Positions 1 to 6,842 of a stretch of 10,642 bases of DNA are shown one piece after another. The stretch is from Anaerotignum sp. Its GTDB lineage: Bacteria; Bacillota; Clostridia; Lachnospirales; Anaerotignaceae. The position numbers and the translations under genes are program-made. A model generated the notes under the pieces. The model was not told the origin of the DNA. It saw nothing but the letters and a program-made list of their open reading frames with translations, and did no database searches. Location of the stretch: positions 1-10,642 of the forward strand of contig JAFRZQ010000344.1 in assembly GCA_017442465.1 (NCBI GenBank). The letters are read 5' to 3'. Within the stretch, counting starts at the first letter, position 1, and each line of letters opens with the position of its first letter.

Positions 1-1
1 T

Positions 2-397
2 ATGATCGCCTCCAGACTGATCGAATATCCCGGTATTTCCGAAGTGCTGCTGGAAGGCTGTGTGACATACTCCAATGATGCCAAAATGCGCAGATTGGGT
101 GTGAAGGCGGAAACACTGGAAAAATACGGCGCAGTCAGTGAAGAAACAGCACGAGAAATGGCAGAAGGACTGGCAAAAACCAGTGGTGCTGATGTGACAA
201 TTGCAACAACTGGCATTGCGGGGCCCGGCGGCGGCAGTGAAGAAAAGCCTGTAGGCCTGGTCTATATGGGGATGTGCTATAAAGGAAAAACTTATGTGAA
301 GAAATGTAATTTTGCGGGGAAAAGACAGGCGATCCGTGAAAGAGCGACTTATACAGCACTGGACTGGCTGAGAAAGGCGATGCTCAATGAAGAATAA
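2..397 (+). CDS. cinA: CinA C-terminal (PncC-type) domain protein, 5' end outside the window
   Basis: This is the last 131 residues of a CinA-family protein; the reading frame is open to the left edge, so the first Met is internal and the true start lies outside. The CinA C-terminal domain deamidates nicotinamide mononucleotide (pyridine nucleotide recycling) in characterised members, and full CinA is linked to competence in some Gram-positives. Visible family signatures are YSNDAK followed by LGV at residues 23–34 of the visible part, TTGIAGPGGGS at 69–79 and KPVG at 82–85. The conserved Tyr and Lys of the YSNxAK segment are present; the catalytic Ser motif would lie upstream and cannot be checked. 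Whether the N-terminal MoaB-like domain is present (full CinA) or absent (stand-alone PncC) is also unknown. A cinA–recA neighbourhood is common in Bacillota and supports full-length CinA. Its stop overlaps the next gene by 11 bases, which suggests translational coupling. Confidence 0.92.
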   Translation: MIASRLIEYPGISEVLLEGCVTYSNDAKMRRLGVKAETLEKYGAVSEETAREMAEGLAKTSGADVTIATTGIAGPGGGSEEKPVGLVYMGMCYKGKTYVKKCNFAGKRQAIRERATYTALDWLRKAMLNEE

Positions 398-1259
398 AGG
401 TGACTGGCTGCTGCTGTTGGCGGCGTTCATCGGCGGCGGTGGTTTTATCAGTCTGAAATATCTGCTGGATTGGGGTTATGATCCCTTTCAGGTGATTTTT
501 GGGCGTTTTCTGATGGCTTCTATCTGTATGTGCGTGGTTTATCACAAACGTCTGCGGATAATTACGAAAAAAGAATGGAAGGTCGGCGGCATTTTAGGGG
601 CGTTGCTGGCGGCAATGTTTCTCCTGATGACAGTTGGGCTGCAATATACAACACCTTCCGTCAATGCTTTCCTTGTAAATATTCCTGCGGTCATCGTGCC
701 TTTTATCTGCTGGGGTGTGTTCAAACAGAAACCAACAAAGAATCATTTTATTGCGGCATTCATGACGTTGATCGGTGTCTGCTGTCTGTCGCTGACCAGC
801 GATTTCCGTATCGATTTTGGGGCGGCACTGTCTCTCTTGGCAGCGGTGGCGTTCTCCTTGCAGATGGCGTTTCTGGGGAATATCACGGACGGCTGTGATT
901 CCGTGCATATTGCGGTGACGGAAAATATTGCGACGCTGGCAGTGATGACGGTCATCGTGACCTTTACCGGCTGGGACATGCCGGCTCTGACGTTGCCTTC
1001 TCTGGGGAATTTCTTTTTTCTTGGGGCATTTTGTACGGCGGCGTATTTTGTACTGCAGTCTGTGGGGCAGCAGATCACTTCTCCCAATAAAGCGGCGATC
1101 ATTATTACATCCGAATCCATTTTTGCAGCGATCTTTTCTGCACTCCTCTATGGTGAGCGTATGACTCTGCGTGGATACCTGGGCTGTATCATTATTTTTG
1201 CTGCTATGGCATTGGCAGAACAGAAAAAGAGTGTTGACAAGGCGAACAAAATCGAATAA
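387..1259 (+). CDS. EamA/DMT-superfamily transporter, 10 TM
   Basis: A 290-residue integral membrane protein with two tandem EamA repeats, about residues 7–136 and 145–277, each with five hydrophobic segments; this is the normal size and shape of a drug/metabolite transporter. The second repeat carries the typical SPNKAAII–SESIFAAIFSALLYGE–GYLGCIIIFAA pattern near its end, with the conserved Glu residues at 243 and 257. The C-terminus is short, charged and probably cytoplasmic. The substrate cannot be told: members export amino acids, metabolites or drugs. The start at 387 lies inside the end of cinA and has an AAAGGCG element about eight bases upstream, so it is probably translated from the cinA message. 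Its last codons hold the recA promoter. A transporter between cinA and recA is not part of the usual conserved neighbourhood and looks like a lineage-specific insertion. Confidence 0.9.
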   Translation: MKNKGDWLLLLAAFIGGGGFISLKYLLDWGYDPFQVIFGRFLMASICMCVVYHKRLRIITKKEWKVGGILGALLAAMFLLMTVGLQYTTPSVNAFLVNIPAVIVPFICWGVFKQKPTKNHFIAAFMTLIGVCCLSLTSDFRIDFGAALSLLAAVAFSLQMAFLGNITDGCDSVHIAVTENIATLAVMTVIVTFTGWDMPALTLPSLGNFFFLGAFCTAAYFVLQSVGQQITSPNKAAIIITSESIFAAIFSALLYGERMTLRGYLGCIIIFAAMALAEQKKSVDKANKIE

Positions 1260-1262
1260 AAT
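1234..1262 (+). promoter_or_regulatory. recA promoter (sigma-A type)
   Basis: A perfect -35 TTGACA at 1234–1239, a 17-base spacer and a -10 TAAAAT at 1257–1262, one mismatch from TATAAT. The -10 begins on the TAA stop codon of the upstream transporter, so the whole promoter sits in the end of that gene. Transcription should start near 1269, giving a leader of roughly 57 bases before the recA ATG. Assignment is by consensus only; no transcript data. Confidence 0.85.
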
Positions 1263-1273
1263 GAGAACAGATG

Positions 1274-1287
1274 AGAACAAAAGTTCG
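1274..1287. promoter_or_regulatory. LexA (SOS) operator in front of recA
   Basis: AGAACAAAAGTTCG contains the perfect dyad GAAC-N4-GTTC and differs little from the Gram-positive LexA/DinR box CGAAC-N4-GTTCG. It lies just downstream of the predicted recA start site, where bound LexA would block RNA polymerase. An additional GAAC half-site lies at 1265–1268, exactly ten bases upstream within a repeated ATGAGAACA (1261–1269 and 1271–1279), and another at 1244–1247 in the promoter spacer. It implies DNA-damage induction of recA. Confidence 0.85.
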
Positions 1288-1325
1288 TTACAGATATTCC
1301 TTGATTTCAGAAAGGCGGATATAGA

Positions 1326-2399
1326 ATGGCAGCAAAAAATGTGAAAGAGGATGCAAGATTTGAAGATAAACAGAAGGCTTTGGATGCAGCCCTGAGCCAG
1401 ATCGAAAAACAGTTTGGCAAAGGCGCAGTGATGAAGTTGGGCGACAACAATGCACAGATGCAGGTGGAAGTGGTTCCTTCCGGTTCCCTGAGTCTTGACC
1501 TGGCACTGGGTGTTGGTGGTGTGCCCAAGGGCAGGATCGTGGAGGTGTATGGCCCCGAGTCTTCCGGTAAAACAACCGTTGCTCTGCACATGGTAGCAGA
1601 AGTGCAGAAGCGTGGCGGCATTGCCGGCTATGTGGATGCAGAACATGCCATGGACCCTACATACGCAAAGGCTCTGGGCGTAGATATCGACAACCTGTAT
1701 ATCTCTCAGCCTGATGACGGCGAACAGGCACTGGAAATCGCAGAAACTATGGTACGCAGCGGTGCCATCGATATTGTGATTGTTGACTCTGTAGCGGCAC
1801 TGGTTCCCCGTGCGGAAATCGAAGGGGAAATGGGCGATTCCCATATGGGTCTGCAGGCAAGACTGATGAGCCAGGCTCTGAGAAAATTGACAGGTATCAC
1901 AAATAAATCCAACTGCACAGTCGTTTTAAACAACCAGCTCCGTGAAAAGATCGGTGTGTCATTTGGCAACCCGGAAACAACAACAGGCGGCCGTGCGCTG
2001 AAATTCTATTCCTCCATTCGTATGGAAATCAGAAAATCTGATGTGTTGAAACAGGGTACTGAAATCGTTGGTAACCGTGTAAAGGTGAAAATTGCGAAAA
2101 ACAAGGTTGCGCCTCCTTTCAAAACAGCAGAATTCGACATCATTTACGGCAAAGGTATTTCTAAAGAAGGCGATATTCTGGATCTGGCGGCAGAAGTGGA
2201 TATTGTGAATAAGAGCGGTGCATGGTATGCCTATAAGGAAACACGTATCGGCCAGGGCCGTGAAAATGCGAAACAGTTCCTGAGAGAAAATCCTGATGTA
2301 TGTCAGGAAATTGAAAATCAGGTAAGAGAACATTATGATCTGCCTGTGCTGGATGCGGTGGAAGCTGCAGGTGCAGATATTGCAGAAGTAGAACTGTAA
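1326..2399 (+). CDS. recA: RecA recombinase
   Basis: A complete 357-residue RecA (family about 340–360). RecA polymerises on single-stranded DNA with ATP, performs homologous pairing and strand exchange, and stimulates LexA self-cleavage in the SOS response. Walker A GPESSGKTT is at 76–84, the catalytic Glu in YVDAEHAMD at 106, Walker B VIVDSVAAL ending in the 151–159 region, and the L2 DNA-binding segment around 203–220 with NPETTTGGRALKFY. The start at 1326 has AAGGCGG eight bases upstream. The C-terminus is acidic as usual. Oddities: the strongly conserved FINQ is LNNQ here (residues 201–204), and the Met of IGVMFG is Ser212. The gene has its own promoter and LexA box and is followed at once by a terminator, so it is likely monocistronic; no recX follows. 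Confidence 0.98.
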   Translation: MAAKNVKEDARFEDKQKALDAALSQIEKQFGKGAVMKLGDNNAQMQVEVVPSGSLSLDLALGVGGVPKGRIVEVYGPESSGKTTVALHMVAEVQKRGGIAGYVDAEHAMDPTYAKALGVDIDNLYISQPDDGEQALEIAETMVRSGAIDIVIVDSVAALVPRAEIEGEMGDSHMGLQARLMSQALRKLTGITNKSNCTVVLNNQLREKIGVSFGNPETTTGGRALKFYSSIRMEIRKSDVLKQGTEIVGNRVKVKIAKNKVAPPFKTAEFDIIYGKGISKEGDILDLAAEVDIVNKSGAWYAYKETRIGQGRENAKQFLRENPDVCQEIENQVREHYDLPVLDAVEAAGADIAEVEL

Positions 2400-2413
2400 T
2401 AAATCATAAAAAT

Positions 2414-2443
2414 AACCCCTTTGAGATTTTTCTCAAAGGGGTT
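2414..2443. terminator. Bidirectional intrinsic terminator between recA and azlD
   Basis: A 13-bp perfect stem: AACCCCTTTGAGA (2414–2426) pairs with TCTCAAAGGGGTT (2431–2443) around a TTTT loop. On the plus strand it is followed by TTTCTTGTATTT; on the minus strand by ATTTTTATGATTT. It sits in the 53-base gap between the convergent recA and azlD stop codons and should end transcription from both sides. Confidence 0.9.
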
Positions 2444-2452
2444 TCTTGTATT

Positions 2453-2785
2453 TCAGACAAATACCATCTGTACCAGAAGCATGTAGCAGACGGTGCCGCC
2501 GAAGATGGAAAGCATGGTATTGCCTTTCCAGATATGTAACAGAGCAGTCAGTGCGGATGCAATAAGCATGGGTGCAAAACCAGCCGCAGAGGAGAAGGAG
2601 ATACCCTTCAGACAATACATGACCAGCGTTGCCATGATGGCCATCGGAAGGACTCTGCCCAGATAACGAACGATCTCAGGAACTTCCTTGCCGCGGAAGA
2701 TCAGAAACGGGAAGGCACGTTCCAGCAATGTGCAAAGGGCACAGATCGCAATAATGATGATGGATTGTGTAGGTGTCAGTACCAT
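2453..2785 (-). CDS. azlD: AzlD-family membrane protein (branched-chain amino acid export partner)
   Basis: A 110-residue very hydrophobic protein with about four membrane segments, the size of AzlD-family proteins (about 100–110). Family features include TLLERAFPFLIF at 19–30 and YLGRVLPMAIMATLVMY at 41–57. AzlD is the small partner of AzlC; in Bacillus subtilis the pair gives resistance to 4-azaleucine, and related pairs export branched-chain amino acids. The ATG at 2783–2785 follows the azlC stop codon by one base and has GGAGGG upstream inside the end of azlC, so the two are translationally coupled. It is the last gene of the minus-strand group and ends at the shared terminator. The substrate here is inferred from the family only. 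Confidence 0.9.
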   Translation of the reverse strand: MVLTPTQSIIIIAICALCTLLERAFPFLIFRGKEVPEIVRYLGRVLPMAIMATLVMYCLKGISFSSAAGFAPMLIASALTALLHIWKGNTMLSIFGGTVCYMLLVQMVFV

Positions 2786-2786
2786 A

Positions 2787-3482
2787 TCAGTTGCCCTCCT
2801 TTCCTGCAGGTTCGATGCGGCTTCTCAGGATGGTCAGCAGAGCAACTGTGATCAGAAGAGAAGGCAGGATGAAATTGGAAGGTCCAAAGAGAACCAGACA
2901 GACGATGCTGGAAACGAAAGCCAAGAGGGCAGGCAGTCGGTTATCCGCACCTTTCATCTGTTCGATCAGGATGACGATGAACAGAGCTGTCAGGGCAAAG
3001 TCGATACCGGTGGTATCGAAGGGGATCAGTGTGCCGATGAGAGCACCTGCGATACTCAGCACGACCCAGTAGATGACAGGCATGATGGCAGTCAGTACAT
3101 AGGCCCATTTTTCATCGATGTCATCATCGAAATCGTGGGAGCAGTGCAGGGAATAGTTTTCATCTGTCAGGGAGTAGATCAGGAAATATTTCCAGAACCC
3201 GAAGGAACGGAATTTTTCAATGAAGGACAGCCCATAGAAGATGTGGCGGCTGTTTAAAAGCAGGGACATGATAGCAACGGTCGCCAGAGAAACGCCGCCG
3301 GCGAAGAAGGATACCATCAGGTATTGCAGAGAGCCTGCCAGAACGAACAGACTGCAGGCTCCGGTCCAGATGAAGTTATAGCCGGCATTCTGCATCAGAA
3401 CACCATAGGCCAGCCCGACAGGAATAAAGCTGATGAAGATCGGGAAGCTATGCTTGACGGCATAGCGGAGAGTTTTTGTCAT
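2787..3482 (-). CDS. azlC: AzlC-family permease (branched-chain amino acid exporter, large subunit)
   Basis: A 231-residue membrane protein matching AzlC in length and motifs: the N-terminal FPIFISFIPVGLAYGVL at 13–29, LAGSLQYL at 48–55, LNSRHIFYGLSF at 76–87 and the diagnostic LTDENY at 105–110, then several hydrophobic segments to the C-terminus. It is predicted to form an exporter with AzlD. Two in-frame ATGs lie at 3488 and 3482. The AAGGAG motif is two bases from the first and eight from the second, so 3482 is preferred. The frame stays open further upstream to 3617, but that stretch overlaps the preceding MATE gene and has no family similarity. The gap to the MATE gene is about 28 bases, consistent with one transcript. 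Confidence 0.93.
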   Translation of the reverse strand: MTKTLRYAVKHSFPIFISFIPVGLAYGVLMQNAGYNFIWTGACSLFVLAGSLQYLMVSFFAGGVSLATVAIMSLLLNSRHIFYGLSFIEKFRSFGFWKYFLIYSLTDENYSLHCSHDFDDDIDEKWAYVLTAIMPVIYWVVLSIAGALIGTLIPFDTTGIDFALTALFIVILIEQMKGADNRLPALLAFVSSIVCLVLFGPSNFILPSLLITVALLTILRSRIEPAGKEGN

Positions 3483-3510
3483 AACCATTGCTCCTTTTTT
3501 CTTTTGTATT

Positions 3511-4839
3511 TTACAGATAATGATAGTATTTTCGGTTAAGGGCAAGGAAGAAGACTGCCACCAGAACGGTGACTGCTTCTGCCGCAGGGATAGCCAGCCA
3601 GATGCCGTTGATACCAAGGAATTTCGGCAGGATCAAGATGCTTCCTGCAACAAAAACGAAGGTACGCAGGAAGGAGATCATCGCGGATACCTTCCCGTTG
3701 GACAGAGCCGTAAAGAAGGAGGACGCGAAGATATTGATACCTGCAAACAAGAAGTTCCACACAAAGATTTTATAGCCGTGCAGAGTGATGGCATAGGTAT
3801 TTGTTTCCGGTGCGGTAAAAATACGGATCGTAGGTACAGCCATCAGATAAGAGAAGCCAAAGCATACAACGGAGGAAATCAGGATGATGCCAAGGCACAT
3901 CTTGAACAGGCGTTTCAGCTGTGGGATGTTCCGGTTACCGTAGTTATAACTGAACACGGGAGCAGCACCGCTGGCAAAGCCCAGATATGCAGAAGTGAAC
4001 AGGAACTGGGCGTAGAGTACGATGGTGATGGCGGCTACGCCGTCTTCCCCCAAAAGCTCCATCATTGCCAGATTGAACAGGAATGTTGTTACGGCCATGG
4101 CTCCGGAGGTCACCATTTCAGAGGAACCGTTCAAGAGCGTATGGGCGATGGTGGTGCTGTTCCATTTGGGTTTTACAAAGTACAGTACTGTTCGGGGCTT
4201 TGCAAAGTAGAACAATGCCGGAACGCCGCCGACAACGAAGCCGCTGACAGTGCCCCATGCTGCCCCAACGATCCCCATATCCAGAAGGACGATGAAGATA
4301 TAGTCGAAGATGATGTTGGAGATGCCGGCACCTACATTCAGCCACAGGCCGAGATTTGGTTTGCCGGCGGTGACGAACAGCGTCTGAAACAAGGTCTGTA
4401 CCACGGAGATGGTATAGAAAGCCATCATGACACTGCCGTATTTTACACAATAAGGCAGCAGGTTTTCATCGGCACCCAGGAACAGGGAAAGGGGGCGGAT
4501 GAAAATGAGACAGAGGATGGAGATGATCAGCCCTGTTACAATGGCAAAGGTGGTGATAAGGGTAAAGGCGCTGCGGGCCTCATCTTCCTTGCCTTCCCCC
4601 AGGCGTCTGCCGATGATGGCAGAGCCGCCGGTGCCCAGCATGACACCCAGACCGATCAGGATATTGATCAGAGGGAAAACGATATTCATGGCGGAGAGGG
4701 CGGTCGTTCCTACATAGCGGGAAACGAAGATGCCGTCTACGATGGTGTAGGTCGCCACAAATACCAGCATGATAATGGTGGGCAGAGTAAATTTGATTAA
4801 AGATGATAATGTAAATTCTTTTGAGATATCATTTTGCAT
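3511..4839 (-). CDS. MATE-family multidrug efflux transporter (MepA-like)
   Basis: A 442-residue protein with about 12 hydrophobic segments, the typical size of a MATE exporter. These are Na+- or H+-driven antiporters that expel cationic drugs and metabolites. Typical signs are the first segment with VDGIFVSRYVGTTALSA, then GTGGSAIIGRRLGEGK in the first half and SGAAPVFSYNYGNRN at the equivalent place in the second half, showing the internal duplication. The order of motifs resembles the MepA/NorM-like branch common in Clostridia. An ATG at 4857 is in frame, but only the ATG at 4839 has a ribosome site (GAGGT, seven bases upstream), so 4839 is chosen. It follows rqcH by 25 bases on the same strand. 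The substrate is unknown. Confidence 0.93.
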   Translation of the reverse strand: MQNDISKEFTLSSLIKFTLPTIIMLVFVATYTIVDGIFVSRYVGTTALSAMNIVFPLINILIGLGVMLGTGGSAIIGRRLGEGKEDEARSAFTLITTFAIVTGLIISILCLIFIRPLSLFLGADENLLPYCVKYGSVMMAFYTISVVQTLFQTLFVTAGKPNLGLWLNVGAGISNIIFDYIFIVLLDMGIVGAAWGTVSGFVVGGVPALFYFAKPRTVLYFVKPKWNSTTIAHTLLNGSSEMVTSGAMAVTTFLFNLAMMELLGEDGVAAITIVLYAQFLFTSAYLGFASGAAPVFSYNYGNRNIPQLKRLFKMCLGIILISSVVCFGFSYLMAVPTIRIFTAPETNTYAITLHGYKIFVWNFLFAGINIFASSFFTALSNGKVSAMISFLRTFVFVAGSILILPKFLGINGIWLAIPAAEAVTVLVAVFFLALNRKYYHYL

Positions 4840-4864
4840 AGGATAGACCTCATTCAAAATAGGA

Positions 4865-6631
4865 TCATTCGGTTTTCATCTGATTTACCCGATTTTCATC
4901 AGGGTGGATATAGATAGTCTTATTTGTCAGATAAATGACCATACCCGGCTTTGCGCCATTCGGTTTTTTAACGTTTTTCCTCTGGGTATAATCCACGGGG
5001 ACCATGCTGCTGTTTTTCGCCTTGCTGTAGAAGGCTGCCAGATTGGCTGCTTCCTCCATGGTGGCTTCAGGCAGCTCGCTTAGTCCGTTTGTACGGATGA
5101 TGACATGGGAACCGGGAATGTCTTTCGTGTGCATCCACAGGTCGGTGGGGTCTGCCACACGCAGGGTCAGTTCATCATTCTGCAGGTTGCTCTTACCAAC
5201 CAGAATTTCGAAGCCATCGGAAGAAATATAGCGCATGGGCTTGGATTTTTTAGGTTTCTGCTGACCTTTTTTCTGCACCTGTCTGCGGATGAAGCCGCTT
5301 TCTGCCAGTTCGGTGCGGATCTCAGATAAATCAGCATCATCCTTGGCATTTTCCAGTGCGTTCAGCACACTTTCCAGATAAACCAGCTCTTCTTCGTTCT
5401 GCTTTTCCTGAATTTCCAAAGCCGCCAGGGTACGTTTTGCCTTGTTGTATTTTGCAAAATATTTCTGGGCATTTTCCGCGGGAGTTTTGGCAGGATCGAT
5501 GGCAATTTCGATCTCAGGCATGTCTTCTTCGTAATAATCGATGGTTTTGAAAGTTGTTACGCCCTGGGGGACTGCGTAGATATTGGCTGTCAAGAGTTCA
5601 CCTTTTTTCTTCCACATGTCCATGCCTTTGGTTTCTCTGCGGGTTTTCAGCTGGATCTCTTTTTTCTTCACACAGCGTTCGATATTGTTCATGATAAGTT
5701 TGCGCATATCCTGCGCTTTCTGGCGGATATGGGCTGCGTTGTCTCTTTCGTGATAAAAACCTTCCAGCAGGGCGGAAATGGTTTCAAATTCCTTTTTCTG
5801 CAGGCTGCCGAACTGAGTCATTTCCAGTACGGCAAAGTCTACGATTTTTCCGTTTTCCTGATAATAGATGGCGGGCAGATAGTTTTCTGCCTTGATGGCG
5901 TCCATAGTTTGGTCGAAGGCTTCATACAGTTTTTCACCATCTTCAATAGTGGTTTCCTGACAGGCGTTGGAGGCATCCAGTCCTGCGCGGGAGCAGATCT
6001 CTCCGGCCATGATGGGGCTGATGCCGGTATAGGTCTGATAGAGGAATTCCTGCAGTTTTCTGCCCTCCTGCAGATGCAGGGAAAGAGCGAAATCGCCGCT
6101 GGTGGCCTCCAGAGGATTTTTCTTATCCTGAGAAGGAGGGAAAACATAGTCCTTACCGGGCAGGACTTCGCGGACGGAACTCTTTTCGTGGGTGACACGT
6201 TTGATAGAATCCAGGATTTTACCGTTTTCATCAGTTAAAATCAGGTTGCTGTGCTTGCCCATGATTTCGAGGATAAGATTTTTGGTTGTGATATCGCCCA
6301 TTTCGTTGGCGGATTCCACACGGATGATGACGATACGTTCAAAATTGGGCTGCAGGATATCGACGATTTTACCGCCGGCAATATGCTTACGCATGACCAT
6401 GCAGAACAGGGGTGCAGTCATGGGGTTTTCTCTGTTTGTTTCTGTCAGATGCACACGGGGGTGGGCAGAGTTGGCAGAAATGATGACTTTTTTCGCACCT
6501 ATACCAGGGATGCTTACAGTCATGCTGATCTCATCAGCTACGGGCTGATGGATTTTATCGATACGCCCTCCCAGAAGGGCTGTTTTCAATTCGGATACGA
6601 TGGCAGATGTTGTGATGCCGTCCAGTGCCAT
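4865..6631 (-). CDS. rqcH: RqcH (NFACT family) ribosome quality-control protein
   Basis: A 588-residue NFACT protein (Bacillus subtilis RqcH is about 570; older names FbpA, YloA). RqcH binds 50S subunits carrying stalled nascent chains and recruits tRNA-Ala to add C-terminal alanine tails that mark the chain for degradation. The NFACT-N domain covers roughly 1–270, with APLFCMVMRKHIAGG at 73–87 and QPNFERI at 94–100. A helical, coiled-coil middle covers about 285–445, with a Lys/Gln-rich linker at 453–465. The NFACT-R (DUF814) domain is at about 466–575, with LWMHTKDIPGSHVIIR at 498–513. The start at 6631 is set by AAGGAGGTG upstream; an open extension to 6676 has no ribosome site. The Asp-Arg pair needed for alanine tailing (D97-R98 in B. 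subtilis) appears as Glu98-Arg99. It heads the minus-strand gene group and is divergent from yicC. Confidence 0.96.
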   Translation of the reverse strand: MALDGITTSAIVSELKTALLGGRIDKIHQPVADEISMTVSIPGIGAKKVIISANSAHPRVHLTETNRENPMTAPLFCMVMRKHIAGGKIVDILQPNFERIVIIRVESANEMGDITTKNLILEIMGKHSNLILTDENGKILDSIKRVTHEKSSVREVLPGKDYVFPPSQDKKNPLEATSGDFALSLHLQEGRKLQEFLYQTYTGISPIMAGEICSRAGLDASNACQETTIEDGEKLYEAFDQTMDAIKAENYLPAIYYQENGKIVDFAVLEMTQFGSLQKKEFETISALLEGFYHERDNAAHIRQKAQDMRKLIMNNIERCVKKKEIQLKTRRETKGMDMWKKKGELLTANIYAVPQGVTTFKTIDYYEEDMPEIEIAIDPAKTPAENAQKYFAKYNKAKRTLAALEIQEKQNEEELVYLESVLNALENAKDDADLSEIRTELAESGFIRRQVQKKGQQKPKKSKPMRYISSDGFEILVGKSNLQNDELTLRVADPTDLWMHTKDIPGSHVIIRTNGLSELPEATMEEAANLAAFYSKAKNSSMVPVDYTQRKNVKKPNGAKPGMVIYLTNKTIYIHPDENRVNQMKTE

Positions 6632-6666
6632 AAAGGACACCTCCTTAAAACATTTTCTAACATTAA

Positions 6667-6675
6667 ATTTTACCA
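6667..6675 (-). promoter_or_regulatory. Probable extended -10 promoter of rqcH
   Basis: Read on the minus strand, TGGTAAAAT gives an extended -10 (TG-N-TAAAAT) about 36 bases before the rqcH ATG. The -35 region (near 6690–6695) is a poor match, which is common for extended -10 promoters. A TATAAA further upstream (6700–6705) is a weaker alternative. No other promoter is obvious before azlD, so this may serve the whole rqcH–MATE–azlCD group. Confidence 0.55.
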
Positions 6676-6772
6676 TAGAACAGGAAGTTTTGCATCTGTT
6701 TTATATCCTGTACATAAAAAGAAGGAAAATTAGAATAAAATTAAAATTAGTGTATACAATCTGCGGTTTTTG

Positions 6773-6801
6773 TTGCGATTGCATGAGGGAAGGGGTATAA
6801 T
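6773..6801 (+). promoter_or_regulatory. Promoter of the yicC–gmk–rpoZ group
   Basis: TTGCGA (6773–6778), a 17-base spacer and a perfect TATAAT (6796–6801). The predicted start is near 6808, leaving a leader of about 35 bases before yicC. The A/T-rich stretch ending near 6750 lies just beyond the usual UP-element position. No LexA box or other operator is visible here. Confidence 0.8.
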
Positions 6802-6842
6802 AAACCATCTATTGGAACGCGACAAAAGAAAGGAAACCGAAC

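Larger units (their letters stand above)
6632..6842. other. Divergent intergenic control region rqcH / yicC
   Basis: A 211-base AT-rich gap, the longest non-coding stretch of the window. It holds the rqcH ribosome site and extended -10 promoter on the minus strand, an A/T-rich stretch with two AAAATTAG copies (6726–6733 and 6743–6750), and the yicC promoter on the plus strand. I see no riboswitch-like structure, tRNA or convincing small gene in it. Confidence 0.7.

Noticed and set aside
1243..1256. Second LexA-like box CGAACAAAATCGAA in the recA promoter spacer
   Set aside because: Only the left half matches; the right half is a direct rather than inverted repeat, so it is not a full operator.
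594..1844. 416-codon open frame on the minus strand opposite the EamA gene and recA
   Set aside because: It crosses two well-supported plus-strand genes and a promoter, its product is rich in Cys, His and Phe without any recognisable domain, and it has no convincing ribosome site. It is a codon-bias shadow.
3483..3617. Longer azlC starting upstream at 3617
   Set aside because: The extra 45 codons overlap the end of the MATE gene, lack AzlC similarity, and the strong AAGGAG lies directly before the internal ATGs.
3520..4800. 426-codon open frame on the plus strand opposite the MATE gene
   Set aside because: It mirrors the MATE coding sequence; the product is Gly/Asp/Gln-rich with no domain, while the minus-strand frame shows clear MATE motifs and a 12-segment hydrophobic pattern.
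6680..6711. Inverted repeat ACAGGA ... TCCTGT around the -35 region of rqcH
   Set aside because: Only six bases per arm with a 20-base spacer; this is expected by chance in an AT-rich gap and matches no operator I recognise.
6726..6750. Two copies of AAAATTAG in the divergent intergenic region
   Set aside because: Short A/T-rich repeat in A/T-rich DNA; it could be an accessory UP-like tract, but the distance to the yicC -35 is longer than usual, so no function is claimed.
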